From Echinostoma caproni (Eukaryota > Platyhelminthes > Trematoda > Plagiorchiida > Echinostomatidae), in NCBI GenBank assembly GCA_900618425.1, contig UZAN01040205.1:5950-68708 (forward strand): 62,759 nucleotides of DNA. Direction: 5' to 3'. The notes beneath the pieces were generated by a model. That model saw only the letters and a program-made list of their open reading frames with translations, did no database searches and was not told the DNA's origin. A program made the position numbers and the translations under genes. Positions 36,681-48,502 of the stretch are shown one piece after another; position 1 is the first letter of the stretch, and each line of letters starts with the position of its first letter.

Positions 36681-37769
36681 AAGCAAGTGCAACCCAATTG
36701 TTGTTCAACAGAAACGTACTTCGTGAAACGAGCAATTTTGTAAGACTGCAAGTAGCCACCGACCTATGAATCACTAGCACCTGTATCGACATCATGACAG
36801 AATACCATATGACATTAGGTAAGATTTTTATTATGATGAAATGATTATTTAAGCAGGGATGAGAGACAATCACCAGTATCTGTGGGTCCGTCCATCCAAA
36901 CTCTAGAATCGTTGTGAAGAATAGAGAATCATGAGCTAAACTCAAATTTTGACGAAGGTTTAACACATTTTTCGCATTTTATTGTCAAATCAAAACACAC
37001 ACTGGAAGATAACATTTTTTTATACTAGTCCGAGTGCTGTATGTGAACTGATCATCGAAACCTTTCCCAGCTCATTTGAATGTTACGAGTTGATTTTCCT
37101 GCATTGACTAAAGGATCGTTCAAACGGAACGGGAACACGGTATTTCTCAATTTTCTAAATTGTAGCAAACTTTTCGCTCTATGAATACTGTGATGAATAC
37201 GATAAGACAATCAGGCCTATATACAGGTGCATCAGTATTTCCCGTACACTGAAAAATCTGATTCTTAAACTACTCAAGTCGCATTCACAGTTCTCCTACT
37301 GCAGATAACCAGTAGTAGATTACTCAAGTAGAATACGGTGTAGCTCAAACTAAGCTATGGTTCCCAAGCGCACGCGCACACGGTCTCCTTCGGCTCCATG
37401 CGTTGACTGCAACGCAGATAGCAGAGAAACGTTCCGGGGACAGTCTAGCTGGCCTGGTTGTCATAGTCAATCCATACCGTACCACTACCGGACGGAATCC
37501 TGCTGGATACACAAGCTATCTAAGACCAATTGTCGTTTACAGTGAACGTATCAGGAATATCTCATACAGAATCGNTTGCACCAACACGTTGGTAGCATAA
37601 AAAAGCGCCACCAATTGTGAGTGAGATGATGCAGTTTTGATCTCAACTGAATGTCTGTCCTTGTACTCTAGTTTCATCCATTTCAGTATGTAATCAGAAA
37701 GCATTTACTCAAGTGACATATGCTTCACTCCGTTTATACAGTACCACTACAAGTCATTTCATGCGAGGG
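36681..37769. other. Non-coding DNA, no gene recognised
   Basis: No feature could be supported. One ambiguous base lies at 37575. Confidence 0.4.
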
Positions 37770-37860
37770 TCACAATTCCAACTCCGTACTCATCCGTGGA
37801 TGTTAGGTACTGATGAGCTCTACACATACTGCACCCCGAGTAATGGAGGATTGTTCATTT
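37770..37860 (+). mobile_element. Degraded hammerhead SINE, subfamily C
   Basis: The stretch keeps the order of the 3.7 kb element: a B-box-like region, gtggat, then CTGATGAGCTC (37810-37820) with the core heptamer intact, then ccgagt and ggaggattgt from the tail. The 3' half of stem II, the GAAA box and the cleavage triplet cannot be found. It is probably an old, inactive copy. Confidence 0.4.
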
Positions 37861-39571
37861 GGGGCAAGTCTCAATAATGGTTCGCCCAGAATCAGTAACA
37901 GTTGTTGTAGCATTTTCATGATTTAAGGTTAGAAATAATGAAAAAATTGGAACGGGTTGGCAATGTGTACTACGTCACTTCAAAATTAAGCCACATGTTC
38001 TATTGGAAAACGTTTCAAATGTTTTCTACTAACTTCTGAAATTTCGAAATTTGATCATTTACAGTATCCTTTCTTCATTTTCCAGCATTGAAATAAATGC
38101 TATGAACACATGGTGATGCCAGCTGACAATTGACTGCTATCATCAATCGCCTCATGCAAACGATCACACAGATTCCATTTCAGCTGAAACGCACTCCAAA
38201 GAATGGTAGCCGAAGTCAGTGTTAGGAATCTTATTGAGTGTCAGCATAACCACACATCCGGCACGCGAAACATCTTATCTGTCCGCAGCAGTAACAGAAC
38301 TATTTAAAAGAAGAACAACTGGGTTGTCGAACAAGCGAATGCGCTGATGATAAAACTGGTAGACGGCGAGATAAATGAATAGATGATTGGGTGGAAAGGG
38401 CAGGGGCACAAAAACCACTATAATAATCACTTAATCTGAATGACTGTACTGGAAACTAAAAATCTGGAGAGAACCCTGAAGAAGATCCTTCTATGAGAAT
38501 CACGTTGAATGAACAAAATAAAAGTAGATAGTGATGATAAACAGGTTTCATTTTTAGAGTAGCAAGTTTGGATTAGCCCCTTCGATTGGTAAGAGACATC
38601 ATTTCATTCTTGTTTAGAATAAGAAGGAATCAGATTACATCATGTTTCAGACATTTTCAATGATCAGCTACTAGCCGGTTACCGGTCGTAAAAGTCGAAC
38701 GTGATTCTCATTCGACAGATCCCCGTTGGGATAGTTGATTCAAACCACAAGCTTTCCAGTAAACATTACGCTGGTTCCATCTGGCGCTTGTTCTTCCTCA
38801 GTGCTTTTGTACAATTGTACGTGCTATCAAATGGAACTGAAACGGAACCGTGAAGGGGAAAAAATAACCACTTAACACGGCTATCCATCATTCGCTCAGT
38901 TGGTCCGCTGATCCCTGAATTTATTCTCCGTGAAAGACAATCATTCAACAATTCAAAGGGAAAGTGAGAACTCTTACCTTATCTCACAGGCAAAGCTCAT
39001 TTTCTACAGCTCCATGGTCATAAAAGTGTGCCCAGTATGGTAGTAAACATCAGTCATATGGTTCAAAGACGTTTATACTTTCATACTACTACATGCGATA
39101 AGTTATCTTTCAAATAAAACAAAACATAGTGGGATGGATAAACCCGGTCGCCGATTAACTACATAAATGGAAGACTCCCATTGGTAATTTGAAGACGGTA
39201 GTCGGTAGTCGAAACAAGTTGGCTTTCGATAAGTCATCAATTATGCAGTACAATTTCTCTGGAGTTATTTGCAATTTTCGATCTGCTTAGGAGGGCATTG
39301 AACTGTGCACTATTTTTTCCGGACTAGCTCCTGTTTCGTTTATCCGTGCTTAGACAATCCTTTCGTGAGTGCATACTCGCGAACTCCTTTTCCGGATTTC
39401 ATACCATCAAAGGTCAACTAAAAGTCTACTCCTTTTTTTAGTTTTGAGCATCCTTTGTAGTATTTTTCCCTTGAATGGATTGTTGTGGTAGATGGAAGGC
39501 AGTTAGCTCTTAGGTGAAGAACTCAAAGGACGTTTAATCTAAAAATCTAAGCAGGTAAACAATGTAATACG
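37861..39571. other. Non-coding DNA, no gene recognised
   Basis: No feature could be supported on either strand. Confidence 0.4.
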
Positions 39572-39700
39572 CTATTTTGCCTGTTCGCCGGGCTTACCAA
39601 TTTGTTTGCAAACGTTTCATCAGTGCACTGATCATGTCACCTCGACCAGCGATGAAACGTTTGCAAACAAATTGCCAAGCTCGGCGAACAGGCGAAATGG
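39572..39700. repeat. Long hairpin: 50-bp inverted repeat, 29-base loop
   Basis: The left arm (39572-39621) and right arm (39651-39700) are reverse complements with about five mismatches. The inner 20 or so pairs, centred on gtttgcaaac, are perfect. The loop starts with the 10-base palindrome cagtgcactg. Right-flank sequence continues without a counterpart on the left, so it may be two opposed copies of a repeat end, or a small foldback element. No coding potential or recognised terminal motif was found. Confidence 0.9.
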
Positions 39701-40436
39701 AATTCTGTTCAACCGAGCTACGAGAACCAATTTTCAATACTTTGTCAATATAATACGCTCAATACTCGATCGGCTTTGAGAATCAGGAACTCAATACCCA
39801 CCGCATTAAATGCATTCCATTTTGGGAACTAAGATACTAGATTTTATACGTGTGTTCGTCGAGGAACTTGATCAACAGACAATCGTGGTACATTAAATTA
39901 TCTATCAATTTCTTATCCAAACATCACTCAGAGAGTGAAGATTTGTATGGTTGGCGAATCGCGTCATGTTACAGTTTATTTTAATCCTAAATGCTTACGT
40001 GATGGGAACCACGAGCAACAGATACATAGCAACCCCCCACCGCCACACACCTCATCGGTCTCAAGTTTCTCAACAGATTTTATGATGGTCTTAGTGTTAC
40101 CGTTTTTCGTAGTGTGTTGATGACTGAAAGGTCTTTGAAAAGGGTTATAACAGGTGCCACACGCTAAATATATATGTTAGAGATGAACACAGACCACCGG
40201 ACCATATGTATTTTTGCTTGAATGATGTGGAAGATTTTGCAATTAGTTTCACTCATCAGGTTTACGCATCAACGGTTTTCTACCACCTGATTTATATGCT
40301 CCGACATCGATTTTTACAGCTCCTCAGATACACCGAACCTTCGTCCTTCTGTGCAATCAGCCTGGCAAGCTGGTTACAAATATTTCATGTGTCTCTCAGT
40401 GTTACTGTCGTAAGCTGCTTTTTATGTGTGTCCGAT

Positions 40437-40521
40437 GGTGGTGGTGGCGTAGTGGTTTAGTCGCTTTCACAGCCGTGCTTCGGACCCTAAGGTCCGAGGT
40501 TCGAGCCTCGCCACCGCCACT
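40437..40521 (+). repeat. tRNA-like SINE head
   Basis: An A-box-like block (tggcgtagtggtttag) and a B-box-like block (gaggttcgagcctc) are spaced as in a tRNA gene. The 5' ggtggtgg can pair with the 3' ccaccgcc as an acceptor-like stem, and cggacc-ctaa-ggtccg makes a perfect 6-bp stem before the T-arm. The T-loop is six rather than seven bases if the stem is fully paired, and no anticodon arm forms, so a functional tRNA is unlikely. The head resembles that of family A SINEs, but the body that follows does not clearly match them. Confidence 0.6.
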
Positions 40522-40619
40522 CGACTTTGGTGGTAGGCAGCTTTGCTGTCGTCCGGTTCAATATCACACCTTAACCTATCGGGACCTTATTTGGTTCACC
40601 ACTTCAAGCCTCGGGGCCT

Positions 40620-43600
40620 AGGTTATCGGTTTCCATCACTGAACAGCAGGTCCTCGTGACTATAGCGTTTATCTCGCCTGCCGTTCATCATACGAAAGTG
40701 TGTACTAAAAATACCTCTGTAAACTGGACTCGAATAGCGTCTTGCGGACACTGATTGCAGTTTTAACCCATGAATGAAAATAATTCCTTGGTTAAAAATT
40801 TCAGATAGGGGTGAGAAATTGTTTTTATCCATGTTAATTGACGTTGATGATTAAAAACAACTCCAACTCAGGAACATTAACAAAAGAACTAAGCATCCCA
40901 GAATGGAAGGAGGGAAGGACGGGTGGGCTAACAAAGGAACGATATCTGATTGATTTCCACACACAAATAATTCTCGTAATCCAAAGTTTATTTCGAGGAT
41001 AATCCATAAAATGGACTGTATTTAATTATTGATTAGACTTCCGTTTATTTGATTCTGAAAAGTCCCACATTTCTGATTCGCAACAATTGCGGTTTATTTC
41101 GTGGCAATCAATCATTCGTAGGAACATTGTATTTCCGTGGACAAGTGAGCCAGTGTGGCTAGACTTGAATGTTGTGTGCCTGCCTGCGTGTGTCGTTGCG
41201 TTATTGTGCCCCTGTGAGCGCATTAATCTGCCAGTGCCTGTACAAATGACTCAGTATGAAAATGTGGGTTCTCGACATACCCGTTCATGTTCGCATTCAC
41301 ATTTGAATGTCTTACAGTTCAATTCTTCGCTTGCTGAACATTTGCGCACTAAGCGCAATATAGCGTATGTGTCTGTTGATGTGTGCGAGTGCGTGTGTTC
41401 GAGGCGTTTTTATCTGTATGTACAAATGTTTTTACTCCCTGATCCCCGTTTTTGTTACCAGTTTAAATTGCACATTTTTGTTGTTGTTGTTGTTGTTGTT
41501 GTTGTGGTTGTTGCTCTTGTTGTCTTCATCGTTATCTACGTCGACATGTCTGTCGTGATACTTAAATTATTCTGACAGACTTGTGGATTCTGCTTACTCG
41601 AGAGAAAATTACTGAGATCCCAACTAAATGGCGACAACATTCGAGCGGTGATTGAATTTTGATGCTACTTCCCATGCAATTTACCCAAAATGAACTGAAC
41701 TGGAACGGAAAAGACAGACGGAAAGCCTTGATGTGAATTAAAGCGGATTTCGTAAAACTCCGTGTCTACGAGTCGGGTGAGATTAAAACCAAGAGGGGAA
41801 TGAAAAAGATTCTGGCGTAAAAACCTAATCGTGCAGCTGTGCTGTTTTTTTCGAAATGGCATTTATGAAAAAAACATCCAAAATCGAAATATACGAAATG
41901 TACGACTGGCCACAATGCGCCACACAGTGCCCGCATGCGTTCACAGATACACATCGGAGTGGCATCAATTGCTTGCCGGTAATGACCAACGAGTTACCTC
42001 GCTCCACTCTACTTGTCTCGATTTTGTCTGATCGGTTGTTCTAATTTGCTAGTTATCTTTTTCAATACGTGATACTAAATTTTCTTAAAATGCCGACTTT
42101 ATCAAATTGACAGATCTGGGCTACTCAGTTAGCTTACTCAGTATACACCAGCAATTGATTGCTCTTCGAGTTTCGGGGCATTTCATAGCCATTCTAGACA
42201 GATTTTATCGGAAAAAGGACGACTTTTTCTTCAGGTTAATGGTCATAAATTGCCCGTCTGAAAAAATGGTCCAGTAATCAGTCGATATTTGGTAACGTTT
42301 GTGTGCTAAGAAGCACCACCCATGTTATTCACAGACAAATGAAAATCATAGTTTTTCAAGCCATTAAAACATATCGCTTGTCAAGTCAGTCTATACTTTG
42401 AACGCATCATAACGTTTACGGCTTGAAGTCAGTAGTGCTAAGATGGGAGAGGGAAATAAATTGAAACAGACCAGTTAACTATCTTCTGCAATTTCATTCA
42501 CGCAAACCTTGTACTTTTTCGTACCTCTGGTACCCCATTGAATTAGGACAATTTTTCACAGCTATTCTCCCATTTTATTGCAGCTTATGGACTTTTACAT
42601 CCCTCTCTACTGAGACGTTTGTCACATGAAATCTAACCAAACTACTGTTCATTAGATTTGGCTTGACGAATATGACTTTGAATGTTTGTATGGAGTAGAG
42701 TTGGATCGGATAGAAGTGAATTGCAGGAGGTGTCACTCCACCTTATAGCTTACCGACATTTTCAATTGTGGTTCAAATATCAGTCAACGTGGAGTGCAAA
42801 ATGGCGTTGAACTCGTTGTTTTTTAACCTAACCCCATGCACGCAGAGGTGCCTTTTATTTTGTTCACGTGAAGACAAACATTTATATAAAACTATAGCTA
42901 CGAGTAGTATTGATCTATCTGTAAAGTTAATTTCTGTTCACCTGGCGACTTTGCAAGATTGGCTTGATTTCTGCTCAGAATTCAAGTTTTAACTTTTTAT
43001 CTGGATCGATCACAGATTCAACTGGTTATGCGAAAATCTAGTCTGATACACACCGCGAACGGGACACGCTAGCGATCGTAACCTCCAGTTGCAATTTCTG
43101 CTTGTCAACGAATGTGAGCTTATCCACGATTGCTCTGTCCCTTTGCTATGTTTCCCAATAGGCCTGCAAAAGTGGATCTTGTCCAGGGTGTGGGATTTGA
43201 AAAAAATTAACGGATCAATCAGTTACTCGGTCTTGACAAAGTATCATCCATGCTTTATATTTGCAAATTTCCAGGTTCTATTCACGCTACCCATAATAAT
43301 AATGGGAATGTTTTACTGTCTTTTCTTCAATAAACAAATGTACGACTAACCTGGAGAAACTGCAAAAGCGATCAGTTCGAAAAATGCTAGATGGCTGTGG
43401 TGACGGAATTCGAAAGCGAGATCTTGGCTGTGATGTGGTAAAAAACCCCATTCTGATTGATCACTGCCGAAAGGTTTGAAACAGATTTAGGGGAATTCAC
43501 GACCTCCAATTTCGACAGCTTTTTCTTTCCCGTTAAAAAGCTTTCTTCATGTGTTGCACTTAAAGTGATGAAACATTGGGTAAGTTATTTATTTATTACT

Positions 43601-44329
43601 TTATCTGGTTTCACCAATAACTCAACTGTCAAAAATAAAGGAAGCAATCCTTTGGATAACTGTTTTAATTGACATTCATTTGATAGTGAAAAATCTTTTC
43701 CTTTGGATACATTATGATGGCTGTTGAATAGTCATTCGACTGTGTTGCACATAACCCATTGTAAGAAAATTGTAATTTGGATAACATAAAAAGTGTACCA
43801 AAGAAATTTTGCGTTACTTTAATTTTTCGTAGAACCTGAATAATGTTTTTATCCATTATCATACCACATTGTGTTAATTTAAATAACGCCTTGCGTATCG
43901 TTAACATCAGTTGCATTTTCTCATCCCCCGGGTTGTTTATCTTCCCTTTTACACTACTCAAACAAAAGGTCTTTCCTCTTCTTTCACGAAGCTATTGATG
44001 GAGATAGCCAATTATTTTTAGTGTTTGCGGACAAACTTCTTCATCTTAATGGGCCCAGGTTCAAAATTCAGTGTCTTGTGTTTATATTGACGGTATACAT
44101 GTGTTTTCCGCAGTTTGGATTGTGTTAGGTATTGTTGATCCAATGTCTAGCCACATCATTAACGTTTATCACGTGGCATTTGCCCTGAGTATTTAAGAAA
44201 AATACCCTTCGGCTAAACTTCAGACTTCGTTAAAATAATTCAATGTGAAATTCTGTTTTTCGCATTGTTTACTTGTATTTGCCAAAGATCTGTTTTCTGC
44301 GTCTACACCACACCGTTTTGTCTCTACAG
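40620..44329. other. Non-coding DNA with a TTG microsatellite
   Basis: The longest plus-strand frame here (162 codons, 41087-41575) ends in a polyvaline run encoded by the GTT repeat and has no domain before it. No gene is supported. Confidence 0.4.
41476..41522. repeat. (TTG)n microsatellite, interrupted
   Basis: About nine perfect TTG units are followed by variant units; read directly. Confidence 0.95.
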
Positions 44330-44447
44330 AGAACTCAAATCGGTAACATTTGACGTTTCGATGGCCCGGAGGTTCAAACAGCAATGCGAATACCAGTGGG
44401 AATGCAAAGATCCGTCGTACAACAAATCACATCCGCCCAGCGTTTGA
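44330..44447 (+). CDS. Candidate terminal exon, unrecognised
   Basis: A textbook acceptor (ccgttttgtctctacag) ends at 44329. The frame then reads ELKSVTFDVSMARRFKQQCE and YQWECKDPSYNKSHPPSV and stops at 44447. It would begin on the third base of a codon. The charged, Cys-containing, non-repetitive composition is more exon-like than most of the window. No family is recognised, and no upstream exon could be linked. Confidence 0.22.
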
Positions 44448-47400
44448 TTTTGATTGAATCCGAGAAAAACAAGAGGTGAATTCAACCTTTGGTTGGTGGG
44501 TGGTTATTTAGGCACAGCCCGACTGATCTTTATTGCCCATTCTATCCGACTGACCATCCCCAATCACACCACAGTTGCTATCGGTTCGTTAGCTCGCCAT
44601 AAACTGTTTCGAGAACTGGTCTTGACTTTTGCGGTACTCGAGAAGAGTTTCTACACAGAGTGATTTAAGTCGATGGTTGTAAAACAACACAATAATGTCA
44701 GCTTCCTTTCCGTAGTATAATTAAATTCTCTGAACTATAAACTAACATATTCAGCGCACCATGTACCAACAATATTTAATATCAAAACTGTAAATACACG
44801 GAAGGAATCATTTGATTTCCAAGTGTCGCGATTTGAAGAAGGCCAGTATCCGCTTGAACTGTCAGATACCTTGTCCGTGCCTAGCAGTGATTAGGAGGAA
44901 TTTGTAAAAAACTGTTGATTTAGCGATATAAACAAATATTTCGCGATATTTCGAATTAAACTAGTTTTCATGAATTATCTACTCGCATCAGGACGGAGTC
45001 AAATTGGATATAATTCAAATTTTTTACAGCTTTTATTGAAAAATGGAACCGTCATCAAATCACTAATCTTCTTGTTCAACAATGCACACTGAAATAAGCA
45101 GTGGTATAGTTCATCTCAAACAGCTTGAATACAAATTTCCCGGCATTATTTACGGAATAGGGGTGCAACCAATAGCAACCTGGAACAAGCGGTTGCGAAA
45201 GGGGTTAAGAATACAGAAGAATGAGGGATCTTCAATGGTTTCGCCAGCGTTCATTTTTGCGCTTCAGATAATTTTAAAGTTCGTTCAGTTGCACTGATTT
45301 AACTGTGTATTTATTCACAAACTGAAGCTATTAAACAATCAACATTGCAATACCAAGTTACAAGTCAAGAAACAAACAACTTACTGGAATCGATTAATAA
45401 AACATTATCAAACCTCACAATATTATATCTGTTTTTCTTAATCACTCCTTTGGCTGGGTATAGTGTCTGCAAACACTCCGTCAGCTTTCGAGAGTATTAT
45501 GATATGGTGGTTCTTTTTCTTTGGTCGTTAACTTATTTACCTTCTGACTTGCCTATCCAATCCATTTTCCATACCGGTTTATCTCAATCCCTATTCTTTT
45601 GTGGACTGATTCATCCTATCATTCCGTTATCACATTACTGCCTGATTTCCCTTTTGTAATGTCGTTGTGCTCTTGAGTTTAATCGGCTCTTGTATGCCTA
45701 TTTACTATGCTGATCGAGCCGTGATAAATTTTATGGAGTGTTTTGCCCGGTTGATGTATTCAAATGATCCAAGATCAAACTTGTCTGCATCCTCATCTCC
45801 ATGCGGTAGGAAAAGCGAAACTTGGGTAATGTCTTACAACAGCTTATGTCATGGGTATGGTAATTTGTCACGATGTTTACAACCGTAATCGACAGTATTG
45901 GCACTTCTGCTAACTTTGTCAACTCCGAGCTTGTCCATGCAACCACATGTCTGCATCTGTGCAACTGCATGTGTCAGATTCTGATCTGTTCTGTCTTTCG
46001 GTATAGCCGGTGGTGGCTAAGCCCAGAAAACATTCAATATGAACTCCTAAAGTTCAAATAATACATTTCCTCTTGTTTGAACATCAGTATAACTTTGTTA
46101 GGAGGCCTTATTTTGGTTAATATGAATTACCCTTTTTCACTGAACAAACGAAAATGTTTGCTAACGATACATTCATCGTGTGCTTTTACTGTGCGCTGTG
46201 GGCCACTGTACTGCCTGAGAGCTCGTTCAAGAGGAAGTACGCCTAACTTTTGTGCAATTACCAATGACTTGCAAGACAATAATGTAAATACAGGTGAGCT
46301 GGTAACCAATTGTCGTCAACGCTGAATCTTATGGGGTTAAATGAACGTGATTATGAGCTAATATTTAGATTTAATGTAGGACCACCTCGCATTGAAATGT
46401 AAAGATGCTTTGATTTCATTAGTGTGTGCAACCCCTGCTTGGTAAGAAGTCGATATAATCTTTGAGCACATTCACTGATCTACTCAAGCGTTCATTTACC
46501 AAAAAAGACTTGAATGTGGTCCTTACCCTAACCGCGACCTGGAGACACACTGTAGCATACAGCCCTGAAGTGCAAGGCTTCCTAGACTTTTATGTCACAC
46601 TTCGTTCATTCTGTACTTGATGAAAATCAGCTATATAATCTAATTAGATTCTCCATTGCTCTCATGTAGTGTTGGATTGAAAAGTTAATATAGATAGTCG
46701 TATTTTAAGTCACTCTTAAAGCTGAAAACAATCAATCAAAAACGACTGTAACAATAATATTTTCAATTCCTTCGTTTTTGATGAATAAAAACATTTATAT
46801 TGAGCGCTTAGGCTAAAAGGAAATACGACTGCCCGAAAACTCAGATTGGATGAAAATAGGTGACTTTAGCAGCCTTATTGTTGTTCCTAACCACTTGATT
46901 AAGTGGCTACATAGCTTTATTTCCATTAAAACGGGTTTGAAATAGTTCAAATAAAATGTGTAACACAGTGCAAAGCACTTCCCCAGAGAACAACAGATTT
47001 TCAGGGATCGCTGTTTCCTTCTGTGCGGTTCAGATATCAACCGAGTTTTTGCACAACTTGGTTTCGATTCTTCCTCTCAAGAATGATTTTACAAAACGAT
47101 GAAGTTTGTTACTTCATTGGTGTTCTCAGGATTTAAGTCACATCGTTGATCTATTGCACACTGAATGAATCTATGACGATAAACATGAAAATAGAAGTGT
47201 TTAGTAAAATAAAATACAAGGAGAGGTATCGAATAAAAGTGAACAATTCGGTGGGTTACACAACCAGATTGTTCTCTTGTCCGTCAAATTGATCGATAAG
47301 CTACAAACCAAATTTCATGCACGATGGTCAACATTGTTCAGTGCCCTCCTCCGTTCGTATTTCTCTTGATAAATGCCCCTCCCTCTCTAGTAATGAAGCA

Positions 47401-48315
47401 GCAGCAGAACATGAGTCCTTACTTTCAGACACCAAACAATGACTTGCCTAACCGTGGGAACAATTTCCTTGTCAAACTTGTCCGACGTTGCAGCAAATCG
47501 AGCACAGTGAGCATTTGCAAATCGTAGATCAAACCAACATAAAATTGTTTGCTCGAAAAATGTGTTGTTTCCAATTCAATTTTCTTTGGCAAGGTTTCAC
47601 ATTATGAAATTTGAAAGTTAACCAAAGTGTGAGCCACAAGAATGATAGTTCACTCTGCGGTTCTCAAGAAGTTAACCTGAATGAACCATAGATACGGCGT
47701 ACAGTGGATAACATCAAACCATAGGCGGGCACAGATCTTTCAAACTGAATGAGAAAGAACAAAATAATTGATTTTTCTTTGGAACCAAAACTCCCTTGGT
47801 TCGCGCCTGTTAGAATTCACCATTTTGAGAACGGTTCACGCAAATTCAAGTGTGGAAATATGAGAATCGTTGATAAAACTCGACCACTAGGGTAAATGCT
47901 CCTTGTACGTGTCCATCAAACCTAAAAACCATGTTTTTTTAGATGAAGTGAAGATAAGTGTACATGTTTCTACCACATGGAGAAACCAAAAATCAGGTTA
48001 AATTTTTTTGTAGAAAAAACGATTCGTTTGCGGCAGAAATGTGTATTCTAATCGAAGAAGAGTGCTGTGTGGTTGCTTCAATCTTTTGCAAACCCAACGT
48101 CTTTTAGCGCAATGGAGCATTCAGAAACGATACGATTTCCGCGCGCTGTGAGAGAGAAGTTTATTGCAGCCGGTCTATCTGGCGCATTTTCCGGATCAAC
48201 AATAGAAGAAGCACCCAAAATGGACAATCGCATCCTCCCAGACGGATTCCGATAACGCTGATTAGATTGCATTGAAATGCTTGACAGCAGTGCGTGGGAC
48301 GCGCTATACCTTTTC
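44448..48315. other. Non-coding DNA, no gene recognised
   Basis: Several 60-100 codon frames cluster on the plus strand at 45345-46325, but they show no recognisable domain and no consistent splice structure. An acceptor-like cctccctctctag at about 47390 precedes a short frame (MKQQQNMSPYFQTPNNDLPN) ending at 47527, which is too weak to call. At 48067-48320 both strands are open for 60-80 codons, without a recognised product. Confidence 0.35.
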
Positions 48316-48502
48316 TTCATTCTTTCCCTTTTAAATTTTTTTCATTTATTTTACAATGATAAACTTTTCATGAAGGGGAAGAGGCCAATCAAAGGGCTGC
48401 GTTACAGCACCAATGAGGAAAGTCAGGCCGTGATATTTGGATTCAAGCACATGCAGTGCGGGGTAATAATTTGGTGTCATTAAAACCCGGCCCGCCACTT
48501 CC
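48316..48502 (-). mobile_element. tRNA-derived SINE, family A (minus strand), older copy
   Basis: On the minus strand, ggcgggccgggtttt begins a diverged head and gcttgaatcc marks a weak B box. The body reads gcagccctttgattggcc and ccccttcatgaa, and an A-rich 3' end follows. It aligns with the copies at 5.6 and 31.5 kb. It carries more substitutions than the 31.5 kb copy. Confidence 0.65.

Noticed and set aside
39621..39665. CACTGATGA-like string in the hairpin read on the minus strand, followed by AACG
   Set aside because: It lacks stem II, GAAA and a cleavage triplet; the hairpin itself is explained by the two arms.
40240..40275. Minus-strand CTGATGAGTGAAAC, hammerhead-like core
   Set aside because: There are no bases left for stem II and no stem I partner nearby.
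40437..40521. Functional tRNA gene
   Set aside because: No anticodon arm forms and the T-loop is the wrong size; it is better explained as a SINE head.
41087..41575. 162-codon frame, the longest without N
   Set aside because: Its end is a polyvaline run from a GTT microsatellite and the rest shows no domain or splice context.
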